Positions 51,503-60,426 are shown, counted from the first letter of the stretch. The stretch is 64,000 nucleotides of DNA from Bradyrhizobium jicamae (GCF_018130695.1 NZ_JAFCJX010000018.1:120982-184981), one strand, 5' to 3'. Translations and numbers: made by a program. Notes: a model not told the origin generated them from the letters alone.

Positions 51503-51799
51503 CTAGACCAGCACGCCCATGATGTCGGACTCCTTCATGATCAGGAGCTCCTCGCCGTCGAGCTTGACTTCGGTGCCCGACCATTTGCCGAACAGCACGC
51601 GGTCGCCGACCTTGAGGTCGATCGGGATCAGCTTGCCGGCCTCGTCACGGCCGCCCGGGCCGACGGCGACGATTTCGCCCTGCGAGGGCTTTTCCTTGGC
51701 CGTGTCCGGGATGATGATGCCGCCCTTGGTCTTCTCCTCGGCATCGATACGCTTGACCACGACGCGGTCGTGCAGCGGGCGGAATTTGGATTTAGCCAT
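51503..51799 (-). CDS. groS: Co-chaperonin GroES
   Basis: The 98-residue protein is a typical GroES: FRPLHDRVVVKRIDAEEKTKGGIIIPDTAKEKPSQGEIVAVGPGGRDEAGKLIPIDLKVGDRVLFGKWSGTEVKLDGEELLIMKESDIMG, with the mobile loop and dome. It caps GroEL. It is the first gene of the operon, under a CIRCE element. Confidence 0.98.
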   Translation of the reverse strand: MAKSKFRPLHDRVVVKRIDAEEKTKGGIIIPDTAKEKPSQGEIVAVGPGGRDEAGKLIPIDLKVGDRVLFGKWSGTEVKLDGEELLIMKESDIMGVLV

Positions 51800-51911
51800 G
51801 ACGTTCCCTCTTGGAGGCTTGGTTTCAGGTCCGGTTCATCGGCGCCGGCGTGGAATGCCGGTGCATTCATCGGGTGAAGGTTGCGGGAGGCGCGTGGACG
51901 CCTCTACGCCC

Positions 51912-51938
51912 TTAGCAATCGTGGTGCTAGAGTGCTAA
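51912..51938. promoter_or_regulatory. CIRCE element (HrcA operator)
   Basis: TTAGCAATC-N9-GAGTGCTAA differs from the consensus TTAGCACTC-N9-GAGTGCTAA by one base in the left arm. It sits between the groESL promoter and groES start. Confidence 0.93.
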
Positions 51939-51950
51939 TTGCGGGCCGGG

Positions 51951-51979
51951 AAATAAGGGCTTGGCGGTGGTCCTGTCAA
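51951..51979 (-). promoter_or_regulatory. groESL promoter candidate
   Basis: On the minus strand (C)TTGACA (51979-51974) is 17 bp from TTATTT (51956-51951). The CTTGACA and CCCTTATTT blocks fit either sigma70 or heat-shock RpoH-type recognition in alphaproteobacteria. Confidence 0.6.
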
Positions 51980-52204
51980 GCAAACGAAGCGTTTTCGAAA
52001 TGGGTACCGGTTCGCTTGAACAAAAGTCTGGAGCCCGTCAGGCTCCTGACAGGTTAAGGCCTTGGTGAGGCCAATATAGGATGGTGGAGCGGAAACCAAA
52101 TCGTAGTGATGACGTAATTTTCCTGGACGTCATTGCTCCGCCTTAAGTTTTACGCTTGGCTGCGGGACGGGTGTGGCCAAAGGGATATTGTCGGGGGAAT
52201 GCCA
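51980..52204. other. groESL / lipoprotein divergent intergenic remainder
   Basis: The full gap between groES and the lipoprotein gene is 405 bp. Besides promoter and CIRCE it contains a short dispersed repeat (51989-52020) also found near 62440. No gene is seen. Confidence 0.4.
51989..52020. repeat. Short dispersed repeat GCGTTTTCGA...CCGGTTCGC, copy 1
   Basis: The sequence AGCGTTTTCGAAATGGGTACCGGTTCGCTTGAA is closely related to AGCGTTTTCGAGCGAAGTGGACCCCGGTTCGCGTGAA at 62439-62474. The pair appears to be a dispersed element. Confidence 0.5.
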
Positions 52205-52723
52205 ATGATCAGGTCACTCAATGCGCGCATGGTCGCACGGCTCGCGGCTGTCTCGGCGCTTGCGGTTTCCCTGGGGGCGTGCGGCAGCATGAGCCTGCCG
52301 TCGTTTTCGTCGAACCCCGAGCCGGTGCCGGTGGAGCCCGGGGCAGGGCCTGAGATGCCTGCGTCAATTCGCGCCGACGAGATCGTCGGCCGCTGGGGCC
52401 TCGCCTCGTTCCAGGATCCCAAGGATCGCCCCCGGACCGAGAAGATGGCCCGCGACCAGTGCAAGCAGCCCTACATCATCGGCGCCGGCCAGTCCGGCGG
52501 CGTGGTCATGCACCTGGCCGACCAGGCCACCCCGCAGGAACTGCGGCTGAAGGGCTCGCCGAGCGGCAAGAACTATATCGGCCCCGCCGGCCCGACGCCG
52601 GGCGAGCAGGACCGCGAGATCGTCTCCTTCGACGGCCGCGTCTTGATCACCCGCTTCATCGACAAGGACGCCGCCACCCGCTACGGCAACATGGTCTACG
52701 TCCGCTGCGCGCCGAAGGCGTAG
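52205..52723 (+). CDS. Small outer-membrane-type lipoprotein, function unknown
   Basis: The 172-residue protein starts at ATG 52205 (GGGGGA upstream). A lipobox lies in VSLGACGS, with lipid-modified Cys. A Pro-rich linker precedes a domain starting ADEIVGRWGLASFQDPKDRPRTEKMARDQCKQPYIIGAGQSGGVVMHL, which resembles the AprI/Inh-type beta barrel in its GRWGLA opening. It may be a protease inhibitor-like or structural lipoprotein; this is uncertain. It is divergent from groESL. Confidence 0.7.
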   Translation: MIRSLNARMVARLAAVSALAVSLGACGSMSLPSFSSNPEPVPVEPGAGPEMPASIRADEIVGRWGLASFQDPKDRPRTEKMARDQCKQPYIIGAGQSGGVVMHLADQATPQELRLKGSPSGKNYIGPAGPTPGEQDREIVSFDGRVLITRFIDKDAATRYGNMVYVRCAPKA

Positions 52724-53148
52724 GCGCGGGAGACTATCTCTTCAGCCTATTTGCGCCGCATAACCGGTGCACCTCTCCCCTTGTGGGAGAGGTCGGATCG
52801 CATCGTCAGATGCGATCCGGGTGAGGGGTATCTCTCCACACGGCAAACCTCTCGCGCTCTGAGCATGCGGAGAGATACCCCTCATCCGGCGCTGCGCGCC
52901 ACCTTCTCCCACAAGGGGAGAAGGTGCAGCATGTTTGCCGCGCTAGATCAGTACTGTAGCGGCATCTGCGGTGCACCTCTGCCTTTGCGTCCACTTTGGT
53001 TGAGAAGGGCGCAGCGATTGGGCGCGGGTCAGGCCGGAACTCCGGCTTGATCTGGGTCAAGGCCGGCCGAGCTATCTTGCCGCCCGTTGCAATCTACCGA
53101 CGATCGTTTGGGTCGGTGATAGGCGGCAATCCTCCGGAGCGGACAGCC
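52724..53148. other. Intergenic region with palindromic element
   Basis: This 425-bp gap contains the element at 52767-52929, a short GCCGGA/TCCGGC hairpin near 53035 and no recognisable gene. Confidence 0.5.
52767..52929. repeat. Long palindromic intergenic element (ACCTCTCCCCTTGTGGGAG)
   Basis: The left side GTGCACCTCTCCCCTTGTGGGAGAGGT and the right side ACCTTCTCCCACAAGGGGAGAAGGTGC are inverted near-copies. GGTATCTCTCC/GGAGAGATACC and GATCGCATC/GATGCGATC form nested stems. This is a dispersed-type intergenic element, similar in build to the one at 39169. Confidence 0.75.
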
Positions 53149-53343
53149 ATGGCAGATACTCCCAGACTCTCGGTCGAGAAAGCGCTCGAGAAACTGCGCA
53201 AGAGCGACGCGCCGGCGCCCAAATCGCGGACCGAGCAACGCGCCGAGAAAATGGATGATCTCGACGAGGAGATCAGGCGCATGAGAGAGCAGAGACTGCG
53301 CCTGGAACGACATCAACGCAAAGGCGGTCCCGCGCCGAAATAG
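53149..53343 (+). CDS. Small charged coiled-coil protein
   Basis: The 64-residue protein is MADTPRLSVEKALEKLRKSD, then PAPKSRTEQRAEKM and DDLDEEIRRMREQRLRLERHQRKGG. It is very charged, with a probable coiled coil in the C-terminal half. GGAG precedes the ATG. A strong bidirectional terminator follows. Function unknown; I recall such proteins as conserved in Bradyrhizobium. Confidence 0.65.
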   Translation: MADTPRLSVEKALEKLRKSDAPAPKSRTEQRAEKMDDLDEEIRRMREQRLRLERHQRKGGPAPK

Positions 53344-53356
53344 CGTTGGACCAAAC

Positions 53357-53385
53357 AAAAACGCCGGCCTCGCGGCCGGCGTTTT
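53357..53385. terminator. Bidirectional terminator
   Basis: AAAACGCCGGCC-TCGC-GGCCGGCGTTTT is a perfect stem with T tracts on both strands, between the small coiled-coil gene and convergent cheZ. Confidence 0.95.
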
Positions 53386-53405
53386 GTATGTCGCTTGTCA
53401 CCTGC

Positions 53406-54182
53406 TCAGTTGAACATCGCGTCGATGTCGTCCTGGCTTGCGTGGCCGACGTCGCCGTCGAGCTTGGGGCCGTTGAGCAGCTTGGCGTCGCCCTCGCGGG
53501 TGTCGACGATCGGGTGCGCGTGCGCCTTGATGGCGTCGACGCCGCCCCAGATGTTCATCATCTCGTTGATGTGCTGCTCGATGAACTTCATCGTCTGCAT
53601 CACCTTGTTGATGCGCTGGCCGGTGAGGTCCTGGAAGTTGCAGGCCTCGAAGATCGAGACCACGCGCTCCTGGACTTCCTCGGCGAGCAGCCGCTGCTGG
53701 TCCGGCGTGACGTTCTTGGTCAGCGCGGTGGCGGCCTGGTCGATCGACTCGGCGGCTTCGAGGATCTGCTGGGTGGCCTGCTCGGTGCCGCCGACCACGG
53801 CGCCGAGCTCGCCGTTGACCTTGGCCATCTCGCCGCCGTCAAAGCTCTTGCCGTGCAGGGTGGCGATCTCGCGCTTGGTGCGGTTGATGGCGTCGTGGAT
53901 CAGGTCGAGCTCGACCTTCAGCTTCTCGCATTGTTCGATCTGGGCGCGATAGGTTTCGAGCAGCGCGTGGGATTCGGCGATCTCGCGCGACACGGCAGTT
54001 TCCGGGCTTTCGACGCGCGGCGTTCCGCCGGCAGCCATCTGGGCGCGAATGGAACGAAGCTCGGCCATGATCTCGCGATGCATCGGACCGATGTCGCCGC
54101 CTTCGACGACCACGGGCTCCGGCATCGCCACGTCACCCATCATGGATTGCTCAACACGAAAACGCTTGCGATTGACCGACAT
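53406..54182 (-). CDS. cheZ: Chemotaxis protein phosphatase CheZ
   Basis: The 258-residue helical protein has the CheZ catalytic stretch FEACNFQDLTGQRINKVMQTMKFIEQHINEMMNIWGG with Asp185 and Gln189, four apart as in enteric CheZ. The C-terminal acidic peptide SQDDIDAMFN resembles the CheY-binding tail. It dephosphorylates CheY-P. No other chemotaxis genes are nearby, which is usual for this orphan alphaproteobacterial CheZ. Confidence 0.88.
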   Translation of the reverse strand: MSVNRKRFRVEQSMMGDVAMPEPVVVEGGDIGPMHREIMAELRSIRAQMAAGGTPRVESPETAVSREIAESHALLETYRAQIEQCEKLKVELDLIHDAINRTKREIATLHGKSFDGGEMAKVNGELGAVVGGTEQATQQILEAAESIDQAATALTKNVTPDQQRLLAEEVQERVVSIFEACNFQDLTGQRINKVMQTMKFIEQHINEMMNIWGGVDAIKAHAHPIVDTREGDAKLLNGPKLDGDVGHASQDDIDAMFN

Positions 54183-54495
54183 GAATTATTCCCACCCCTT
54201 GCACTCCGCCCTGTTTTAGACACAGGCGATTTAACGTTGGGTTCACGCGGGAACATATTGCCGAGCAATGTCCGCACGTTACGGACACCATCGATTAACC
54301 ATGCGCTGCGCGCGTTCACGCAAAATAAACGCTACCGGACAAATCCGCGCGCCACGGGCGACATGGTGAATCGAAACGGCGCCGCCGTTTACCAAACCGA
54401 CGCGGTTTTTAATGTTTATTGACCACGTGACGGCGGCGCGAAGCTTGCGCGGCGCACACGCAAATGGTCCCGACGAAACAGTACAGAGTACGTCG
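54183..54495. other. Divergent intergenic region, cheZ / L,D-transpeptidase
   Basis: This 313-bp gap contains TGTCCG/CGGACA around 54268-54286 and AAACGGC/GCCGTTT around 54376-54392, small inverted repeats that may be operators. No gene is recognised. Confidence 0.5.
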
Positions 54496-55290
54496 ATGTC
54501 TTTGAAAACCTCGCTCGCGCTGCTTGGCGGCGCCACCTTCCTGCTTGCTCCCCATCAGGCGTTCGCGATCGATGCGGTCGCGCCCGCCGAACCCAATGTG
54601 ATCTATGCCAACCAGCCGGCACCGCAGCCGGTGCGCACGGCCTATGTCCAGCAGCAGCGCTCCAACATGGGCGGCGGCTTCATCGAATTCCTGTTCAGCG
54701 GCGCGCCGTCGTCGCAGGACGGCTACCAGCAGCCGACCTATCAGCAGCAGCCGGATTACTACCGCGGCCGCGCGCTGCCGCCGATGGATCCGCAAGCGAT
54801 GCGCCAGCCGCAGGAGGCGATGGCGGATCCGCAGCAGCGGCCGTTCGATCCGCGCTATGAAAAGCAGATGGTCGAATACACAGGCAAGGAAGGCGCCGGC
54901 ACCATCGTGGTCGATACGCCGAACAAGTTCCTCTATCTGGTGCAGGGCGACGGCAAGGCGCTGCGCTACGGCATCGGCGTCGGCCGGCCCGGCTTCACCT
55001 GGTCGGGCGTCAAGAGCATCACCGCGAAGAAGGAATGGCCGGACTGGACGCCGCCGCCGGAAATGCTGGCGCGCCGTCCCGACCTGCCGCGGCACATGGT
55101 GGGTGGACCGGAAAATCCGCTCGGCGCGCGCGCGATGTATCTCGGCTCCTCGCTCTACCGCATCCACGGCTCCAACGAGCCCTGGACCATCGGCACCAAC
55201 GTCTCCTCCGGCTGCATCCGGATGCGCAACGAGGACGTCATCGACCTCTACGGCCGCGTCAATGTCGGCGCCAAGGTCGTCGTGATGTAA
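54496..55290 (+). CDS. L,D-transpeptidase (YkuD domain)
   Basis: The 264-residue secreted protein starts at ATG 54496 with a signal peptide (LKTSLALLGGATFLLAPHQAFA). A Gln/Tyr/Pro-rich linker precedes a YkuD domain: IVVDTPNKFLYLVQGDGKALRYGIGVGRPGFTWSG, LPRHMVGGPENPLGARAMYLGSSLYRIHG (His224) and the catalytic VSSGCIRM (Cys240). It forms 3-3 crosslinks in peptidoglycan or anchors outer-membrane proteins. A bidirectional terminator follows. Confidence 0.94.
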   Translation: MSLKTSLALLGGATFLLAPHQAFAIDAVAPAEPNVIYANQPAPQPVRTAYVQQQRSNMGGGFIEFLFSGAPSSQDGYQQPTYQQQPDYYRGRALPPMDPQAMRQPQEAMADPQQRPFDPRYEKQMVEYTGKEGAGTIVVDTPNKFLYLVQGDGKALRYGIGVGRPGFTWSGVKSITAKKEWPDWTPPPEMLARRPDLPRHMVGGPENPLGARAMYLGSSLYRIHGSNEPWTIGTNVSSGCIRMRNEDVIDLYGRVNVGAKVVVM

Positions 55291-55315
55291 ATCCGGTTCG
55301 GACCATCGGAATCGA

Positions 55316-55348
55316 AACGGCCGCTCGATGGAGCGGCCGTTTTTATTT
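55316..55348. terminator. Bidirectional terminator
   Basis: AACGGCCGCTC-GATG-GAGCGGCCGT followed by TTTTATTT, with an A-rich 5' side, serves the transpeptidase and convergent DUF2076 gene. Confidence 0.92.
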
Positions 55349-55351
55349 CAG

Positions 55352-56200
55352 TTACGCGTAATCGCTGTCGCCGCCGCCGCCGTCACCGCCGCCATCGTCA
55401 TCGAAGCCGTCGGAGTCGTGATCGTAGTCGCCGCTGTTGTCCTGGTCGTTCGAGGCCTGGTCGAACAGGCCGGCGCGCGAGCCGCTGTCGTCATTGCCGC
55501 GGCCGCCCGACGAGCCGATGTCGTTGATCCCGGCGTCGCGCGCGAGGCTGCCGCCGGACTGATCGCTCCACGGCCTGCGGTCTTCGATGCCGCCGCTACC
55601 GCCGAAGTTGGAGTCGCCGAACGCCTGGCCGTGACCGCCGCCGCCCATCATGCCGCGGATGCTCGAAAGCAGGAGCCCGCCGCCGACCACGCCGGCCGCA
55701 GCCGCAGCCGCCGTGCCGAGGAACGAGCCGCCGCCACCGCCGGGCTGCTGGCCGTAGGGCTGACCGTACTGGGGCTGGCCATATTGCTGGCCGTAGCCTT
55801 GCTGACCATAGCCCTGCGGCTGACCCTGCTGCATCACCTGGCCGGAATTCCACACCGGGCGACCGCCCATATCGGGCGCACGCACCGGCGGCACCGAGCT
55901 GTGCGACTGGCCCTGAGCGCCGCCGAAGATCGCGTCGCGCATCGAATCGAGGAAGCCGCCGGATTCCTGCTGCGGCTGTTGCTGGCCCGCCACCGCTTCG
56001 AGTTCCTGGATACGGTCATGGGCGCGCTTCAGCGCCTCGTCCTGCACCAAAGCGGTCTGCACCAGTGCATACACCGCGTTCGGCGCCGTGCGCAGGCCCT
56101 GCATGATCGCGCTCATCGCCTCGGGATCGCGCGGGGCGTTCTCGAGCTTGCCGAGCCGGTCGAAAAGATCGTCAATCAATTGGCGTTCTTGCGGTGTCAT
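55352..56200 (-). CDS. DUF2076 family protein
   Basis: The 282-residue protein starts at ATG 56200 (GGAGACGACC upstream). The N-terminal ~80 residues (TPQERQLIDDLFDRLGKLENAPRDPEAMSAIMQGLRTAPNAVYALVQTALVQDEALK) are the diagnostic DUF2076 helices. A Gln/Gly/Tyr-rich low-complexity middle, a short membrane-like Ala/Gly segment (GTAAAAAAGVVGGGLLLSSI) and an Asp/Gly-rich tail follow. Some relatives are annotated as periplasmic ligand-binding sensors. Function unknown. Confidence 0.88.
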   Translation of the reverse strand: MTPQERQLIDDLFDRLGKLENAPRDPEAMSAIMQGLRTAPNAVYALVQTALVQDEALKRAHDRIQELEAVAGQQQPQQESGGFLDSMRDAIFGGAQGQSHSSVPPVRAPDMGGRPVWNSGQVMQQGQPQGYGQQGYGQQYGQPQYGQPYGQQPGGGGGSFLGTAAAAAAGVVGGGLLLSSIRGMMGGGGHGQAFGDSNFGGSGGIEDRRPWSDQSGGSLARDAGINDIGSSGGRGNDDSGSRAGLFDQASNDQDNSGDYDHDSDGFDDDGGGDGGGGDSDYA

Positions 56201-56330
56201 GGTCGTCTCCATCGCATCGATTTCAATCGAAGCGCCGCACATGTAGGGCTGCCTTTGTGGCGCTAGGAGTGGGGGCCCGGATTAAATTTCTGTATGCGAC
56301 AAAACGACCGGGCGATTTTCTCAAGCGATT

Positions 56331-57164
56331 TCAGGCCAGTGTTACATTGTTCAGGGTCAGCAGCTCGGCGAAACCATCGCTTGCGAGATAGGCGTGCTCC
56401 GTCTCGCGCTGCGTCGTGAAGGGATCGAGTTCGACCAGCGTCTGGTCGACGAATCCAGGGTGGCACATCACCAGCCCGCCGTCCGGCAGGCCATCCAGGA
56501 AGTCCCGCATCAGCGCGCCGAAATCGGGCGCAGTCGAGAAATCATAGGCGCCGGCAAAGGCCGGATTGAAGCGCAGGCCCAGTTTCGCGGCCTTTTTGCG
56601 GAATTGCGCGCTGAGCAGATCGAGCACCAGCGCTTTCGGCGCCGACAGCGACAGCGATCCAGCGCGGCCGCCCTGGCGCACCCAGGCCTCGGGCGCAGCG
56701 TCCTTCACCGCGCGCAAGAATCCATCGCGCACCTGCGGGAAGAGCTGCGCATGCTGGTGGCCGTCGACGAAGTCAGGCGCGCGGCCGAACAACTCCCTGA
56801 ACGCCGCGAGCTGCGCCAGCACTTCGGTATGCACCGCCTCGGCATCGAGTCGCCGCAGCAAGCCGCTGCGCAACAGCTTTGGGAATGGAAAGAACATGTC
56901 GCCGTCGAGCGGGCGGTAGAGCAGGGTCAGCGGCCGGAACGGCGCGGTCAGCGTCACATGCAGGCCGATCGCACAATGCGGATTCTTTGCGGCCGAGGCC
57001 TGCAGCGCGCTCGCCGCCTCGCGGCCGATCGCCGGCGTCACGGTCATCACCGATGTCGCGTTGAGTCGCCCGCGCTCGATCAGGTCGCGGATCGCGCGGT
57101 TGACGCCGTCGCTCAGGCCGTAATCGTCAGCGCACAGCCAGATCCGGCGCGTGACGTCATTCAT
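56331..57164 (-). CDS. ChbG/HpnK family deacetylase
   Basis: The 277-residue protein has the YdjC/ChbG fold. ADDYGLSDGVNRAI gives the metal-binding Asp pair, IGLHVTLTAPFRPL and VDGHQHAQLFPQV give the His ligands, and LVMCHPGFVDQTLVELDPFTTQRETEHAYL closes the site. The family deacetylates chitooligosaccharides or hopanoid sugars. It overlaps the GT2 gene by four bases, so it may remove an acyl group from the lipid-linked sugar made by that enzyme; this is inference. Confidence 0.9.
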   Translation of the reverse strand: MNDVTRRIWLCADDYGLSDGVNRAIRDLIERGRLNATSVMTVTPAIGREAASALQASAAKNPHCAIGLHVTLTAPFRPLTLLYRPLDGDMFFPFPKLLRSGLLRRLDAEAVHTEVLAQLAAFRELFGRAPDFVDGHQHAQLFPQVRDGFLRAVKDAAPEAWVRQGGRAGSLSLSAPKALVLDLLSAQFRKKAAKLGLRFNPAFAGAYDFSTAPDFGALMRDFLDGLPDGGLVMCHPGFVDQTLVELDPFTTQRETEHAYLASDGFAELLTLNNVTLA

Positions 57165-58204
57165 TCCGCGGCGGTCCGCTCAGGCGCGGTCTCGGTGTTG
57201 TCGTCGGCACGCTTCTCGACATGCTCGGCGACGAAGTAGATCGGCCGCGCCTTCAATTCACTGAGGATCTTGCCGATATATTCGCCGACGATACCGATCA
57301 TGATCAGCTGCACGCCGCCGATCGTCATCAGGCCGATCACCAGCGACGGATAACCTGGCACCTGCTTGCCCGTGGTCCATACCTCCCACAGGATCGAGAG
57401 GCCGAACAGGAAGGCGCCGATCGCGAGCAGCACGCCCAGCAGGCTGGCAAAGCGTAGCGGCGCCACCGAGAACGAGGTCAGGCCTTCGATCGACAGGCCG
57501 ATCAGCCGGCCGGGGCTGAAGCTCGTCACGCCATGCGCGCGCGCCGCCGGCTCATAGTCGACGCGGATCTGCTTGAAGCCGATCCAGCTTGCCAGCCCCT
57601 TGAAGAAGCGGTTGCGCTCCGGCAACTGCCTCAGGGCTGCGGCCGCGCGCGGCGACAGCAGGCGGAAGTCGCCGGCATCCTCGGGGATCGGCTGCCGCGC
57701 GCCCCAATTGATCAGCGCGTAGAAGCCGCGCGAGGAGAGGCGGCGCAGCGCCGATTCATTGTCGCGATGCGCCTTCGCGGTATAGACCACGTCGTAGCCG
57801 TCATCGATCCAGTGCGCGACCAGCTTTTCCACCAGATCAGGCGGATGCTGGCCGTCGCCATCCATGAACAGCACGGCGCCGCGGCGGGCATGGTCGAGGC
57901 CGGCCATCAGCGCCGCCTCCTTGCCGAAATTGCGCGACAGCGACACCACCTGGACGTCGAGCGCCTCAGCGGGGAGCGTACGCGCGATCGCCAGCGTCTC
58001 GTCCTTGCTGCCGTCGTCGACATAGAGGACCTCGATTGCGAGGCCATAGCGGGCGCGCAGCGTCTTCGCCAAATTGACCAGCCGCTCGTGCAGCAGCGCC
58101 AGTCCCGCCGCCTCGTTATAGGCGGGGACGACGATCGACAGGCCCTGCGCCGCCGCGGTCCTGGCGGTTGTGGTCAGGCTGGAAACGTCAGTGCCCAGCA
58201 TCAT
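57161..58204 (-). CDS. Polyprenyl-phosphate glycosyltransferase (GT2, GtrB/ArnC-like)
   Basis: The 347-residue protein has the DPM1-like GT2 domain: GLSIVVPAYNEAAGLALLHERL, VLYVDDGSKDETLAIA, SLSRNFGKEAALMAGLDHARRGAVLFMDGDGQHPPDLV (DGDGQ), GDFRLLSPRAAAAL and ERNRFFKGLASWIGF. Two C-terminal membrane helices follow. It would charge polyprenyl phosphate with a sugar. With the overlapping deacetylase this mirrors ArnC-ArnD-like lipid modification pairs. Two ATGs (58204, 58201) compete. Confidence 0.9.
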   Translation of the reverse strand: MMLGTDVSSLTTTARTAAAQGLSIVVPAYNEAAGLALLHERLVNLAKTLRARYGLAIEVLYVDDGSKDETLAIARTLPAEALDVQVVSLSRNFGKEAALMAGLDHARRGAVLFMDGDGQHPPDLVEKLVAHWIDDGYDVVYTAKAHRDNESALRRLSSRGFYALINWGARQPIPEDAGDFRLLSPRAAAALRQLPERNRFFKGLASWIGFKQIRVDYEPAARAHGVTSFSPGRLIGLSIEGLTSFSVAPLRFASLLGVLLAIGAFLFGLSILWEVWTTGKQVPGYPSLVIGLMTIGGVQLIMIGIVGEYIGKILSELKARPIYFVAEHVEKRADDNTETAPERTAAE

Positions 58205-58291
58205 CGGTCAAGGTTCCAGAAAGTCACGCGTGTCATGACGCCTATATGGTACCGGCCGCCAGCTGTAGGCAAGATGAACGGACCCGCCGCC

Positions 58292-59269
58292 TCATTGTCG
58301 CAGGAACGCCGCAAGCCTGGCGAACAGCGGGTTCTCCCGGTCGAACACGTAGTCGAGCGACACCACCGACACCGTATCGGCGCCGTGCTCGCGCAGGAAG
58401 CTGCCGAGCGCGTAGAGCTTGCCGGGTGGGCAGTGCAGCGTCAGCATGCCGGACGAGGTCGGCCCGCCGAACGGCGCCACCACGCCGAAGCGGTTGTGCG
58501 CCTCGGTCAGCAGCGCGTCATTGCAGCCGGCAAAGCGGGTGCGGACCTCGCGATATTTGCTGGCGCGGGCGCGGGCTGCGATGTGGTCGAGGATGATGCG
58601 CGCAGTCTCGCGCGCTCCGTTCGACCAGTCGGCATCCTTTGACGCGACCAAATTGGCCTGGCTGCGCAGGATCACGCCGTCGTCGAGCACCTTCAGCCCG
58701 TTGGCGGTAAGTGTCGCGCCCGTCGTCGTGATGTCGACGATCAATTCCGCGGTGCCGGCCGCCGGCGCGCCTTCGGTGGCGCCTGCGCTTTCGACGATGC
58801 GGTAGTCGTTGACACCATGGCTCGCGAAGAAGCTCCGCGTCAGGTTGATGTATTTGGTCGCGACCCGCATGCGGTGATTGTGCTGCTCGCGGAAGCCCGA
58901 CGCGACGTCGTCGAGGTCGGCCATGGTGCGGACGTCGATCCAGGCCTGGGGGACAGCGACCACGACATTGGCGCTGCCGAAGCCGAGGCTGTCGATCAGC
59001 AGCACCCGCTTGTCGGCATCCGGAATGCTCTCGCGCACCAGGTCCTCGCCGGTGACGCCGAGATGCACCGCGCCGCGCGCGAGGTTCGCCGCGATTTCGC
59101 TCGCCGAGAGATAGGCGATCTCGACATTGTCGAGGCCGGCGATGGTGCCGCGATAGTCGCGCGCGCCGCCGGGCTTCGACAGCGTCAACCCAGCGCGGGC
59201 GAAGAACGCTTCCGCATTCTCCTGCAGGCGGCCCTTGGAAGGGACGGCGACGACGAAGGGCGTGCTCAT
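58292..59269 (-). CDS. hisG: ATP phosphoribosyltransferase HisG
   Basis: The 325-residue protein begins TPFVVAVPSKGRLQENAEAFFARAGL, the ATP-PRT PRPP-binding entry. GVTGEDLVRESI and a TTTGATLTANGLKVLDDGVILRSQANLV block follow. It performs the first step of histidine biosynthesis. It is translationally coupled (ATGA) behind hisZ, which fits the short-form HisG that needs HisZ. Confidence 0.94.
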   Translation of the reverse strand: MSTPFVVAVPSKGRLQENAEAFFARAGLTLSKPGGARDYRGTIAGLDNVEIAYLSASEIAANLARGAVHLGVTGEDLVRESIPDADKRVLLIDSLGFGSANVVVAVPQAWIDVRTMADLDDVASGFREQHNHRMRVATKYINLTRSFFASHGVNDYRIVESAGATEGAPAAGTAELIVDITTTGATLTANGLKVLDDGVILRSQANLVASKDADWSNGARETARIILDHIAARARASKYREVRTRFAGCNDALLTEAHNRFGVVAPFGGPTSSGMLTLHCPPGKLYALGSFLREHGADTVSVVSLDYVFDRENPLFARLAAFLRQ

Positions 59270-60426
59270 GCCGCACCTCCGTTCACGGACTTGCCAAGTT
59301 TTGTCAGTGTCTCGATCCAGACGGAGAAGCCGACGGCCGGAATAGGATTCGCGGCACCGAGCTGGGTCATCAGATTGTCGTAGCGGCCGCCGGCAACCAG
59401 CGGCTCGCTGCCATTGCCCCTGGCGTGCAGTTCGAATTCGAAGCCGGTGTAATAATCGAGCCCGCGGCCGAACGAGGTCGAGAACCGCGCCTGATGCGTA
59501 TCGATGCCGCGCGTGGCCATGAAGCCGACCCGGCTCTCGAACTGGTCGATCGCCGCGGTGAGATCGAGTTTGGCGTCTTCCGCCAGCGCACGCAGCTGCG
59601 CCACCGCATCGTCAGGATCGCCCGCGATCGAGAGGAAGCGCTTGATGATATCGACGGCGTCGCGCGGCAGCGCGCCGGCCTTCAGCGTCGACTGCTCGAG
59701 GAAGCGGTCGGCAATCTCCGCGACCGTGCGGCCGCCGACATTGGTGGTGCCGGCAATCGACATCAGGTCGGTGACCAGCGCCAGCGCCGCGTTGCGATCG
59801 GAGCCGGCGAGGGCTGCGAGCACGCCCTCATATTCGTTGCGGCCGGGCGCGGTTGCCAAGGTTAGCCGCTCGATGTCGGCGGTCAGCGAGACCTTGCGGT
59901 TGAAGTCCTTGATCAGCCGGCGCCGCCACACCGGATAGAGCTCGAGCGCGTCGATCAGCGCGTGGAACAGGCCGACATCGCCGGTGCGGATCTCGACGTC
60001 TCTGACCCCGAATGCGCTCGCCGCTTCCAGCGCCAGCGCCAGCATCTCGGCATCCGCCGCAGCGCGGTCCTGCCGCCCGAACGATTCGATGCCGGCCTGC
60101 AGGAACTCGCTGCCCGCGCCACCGCGATAGCGGAACACCGGCCCGAGATAGCTGAAGCCCGCCGGCTGGCCGGACCGCGGCGAGGCGAGGTAGTCGCGCG
60201 CCACCGGGATGGTCAGATCCGGCCGCAGGCACAGCTCCTCGCCGCTGGCGTCGGTCGTCAGATACAGGCTCTTGCGGATGTCCTCGCCGGAGAGGTCGAG
60301 GAACGGCTCGGCCGGCTGCAGGATCGCGGGCTCGGCGCGGTCATAACCGGCCTGCGCGAACGACAGCAGCAGCGCATCCGCCCAGGAGGCGGATCCGTTC
60401 GCGCTGATAGCAGCAGGTCCAGTCAT
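59266..60426 (-). CDS. hisZ: ATP phosphoribosyltransferase regulatory subunit HisZ
   Basis: The 386-residue protein is a HisRS-like paralogue: PAILQPAEPFLDLSGEDIRKSLYLTTDASGEELCLRPDLTIPVARDYL, FSYLGPVFRYRGGAGSEFLQAGIESFG and RGLDYYTGFEFELHARG. It lacks an anticodon-binding domain. It forms a complex with HisG and confers feedback control by histidine. It overlaps hisG. Confidence 0.94.
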   Translation of the reverse strand: MTGPAAISANGSASWADALLLSFAQAGYDRAEPAILQPAEPFLDLSGEDIRKSLYLTTDASGEELCLRPDLTIPVARDYLASPRSGQPAGFSYLGPVFRYRGGAGSEFLQAGIESFGRQDRAAADAEMLALALEAASAFGVRDVEIRTGDVGLFHALIDALELYPVWRRRLIKDFNRKVSLTADIERLTLATAPGRNEYEGVLAALAGSDRNAALALVTDLMSIAGTTNVGGRTVAEIADRFLEQSTLKAGALPRDAVDIIKRFLSIAGDPDDAVAQLRALAEDAKLDLTAAIDQFESRVGFMATRGIDTHQARFSTSFGRGLDYYTGFEFELHARGNGSEPLVAGGRYDNLMTQLGAANPIPAVGFSVWIETLTKLGKSVNGGAA

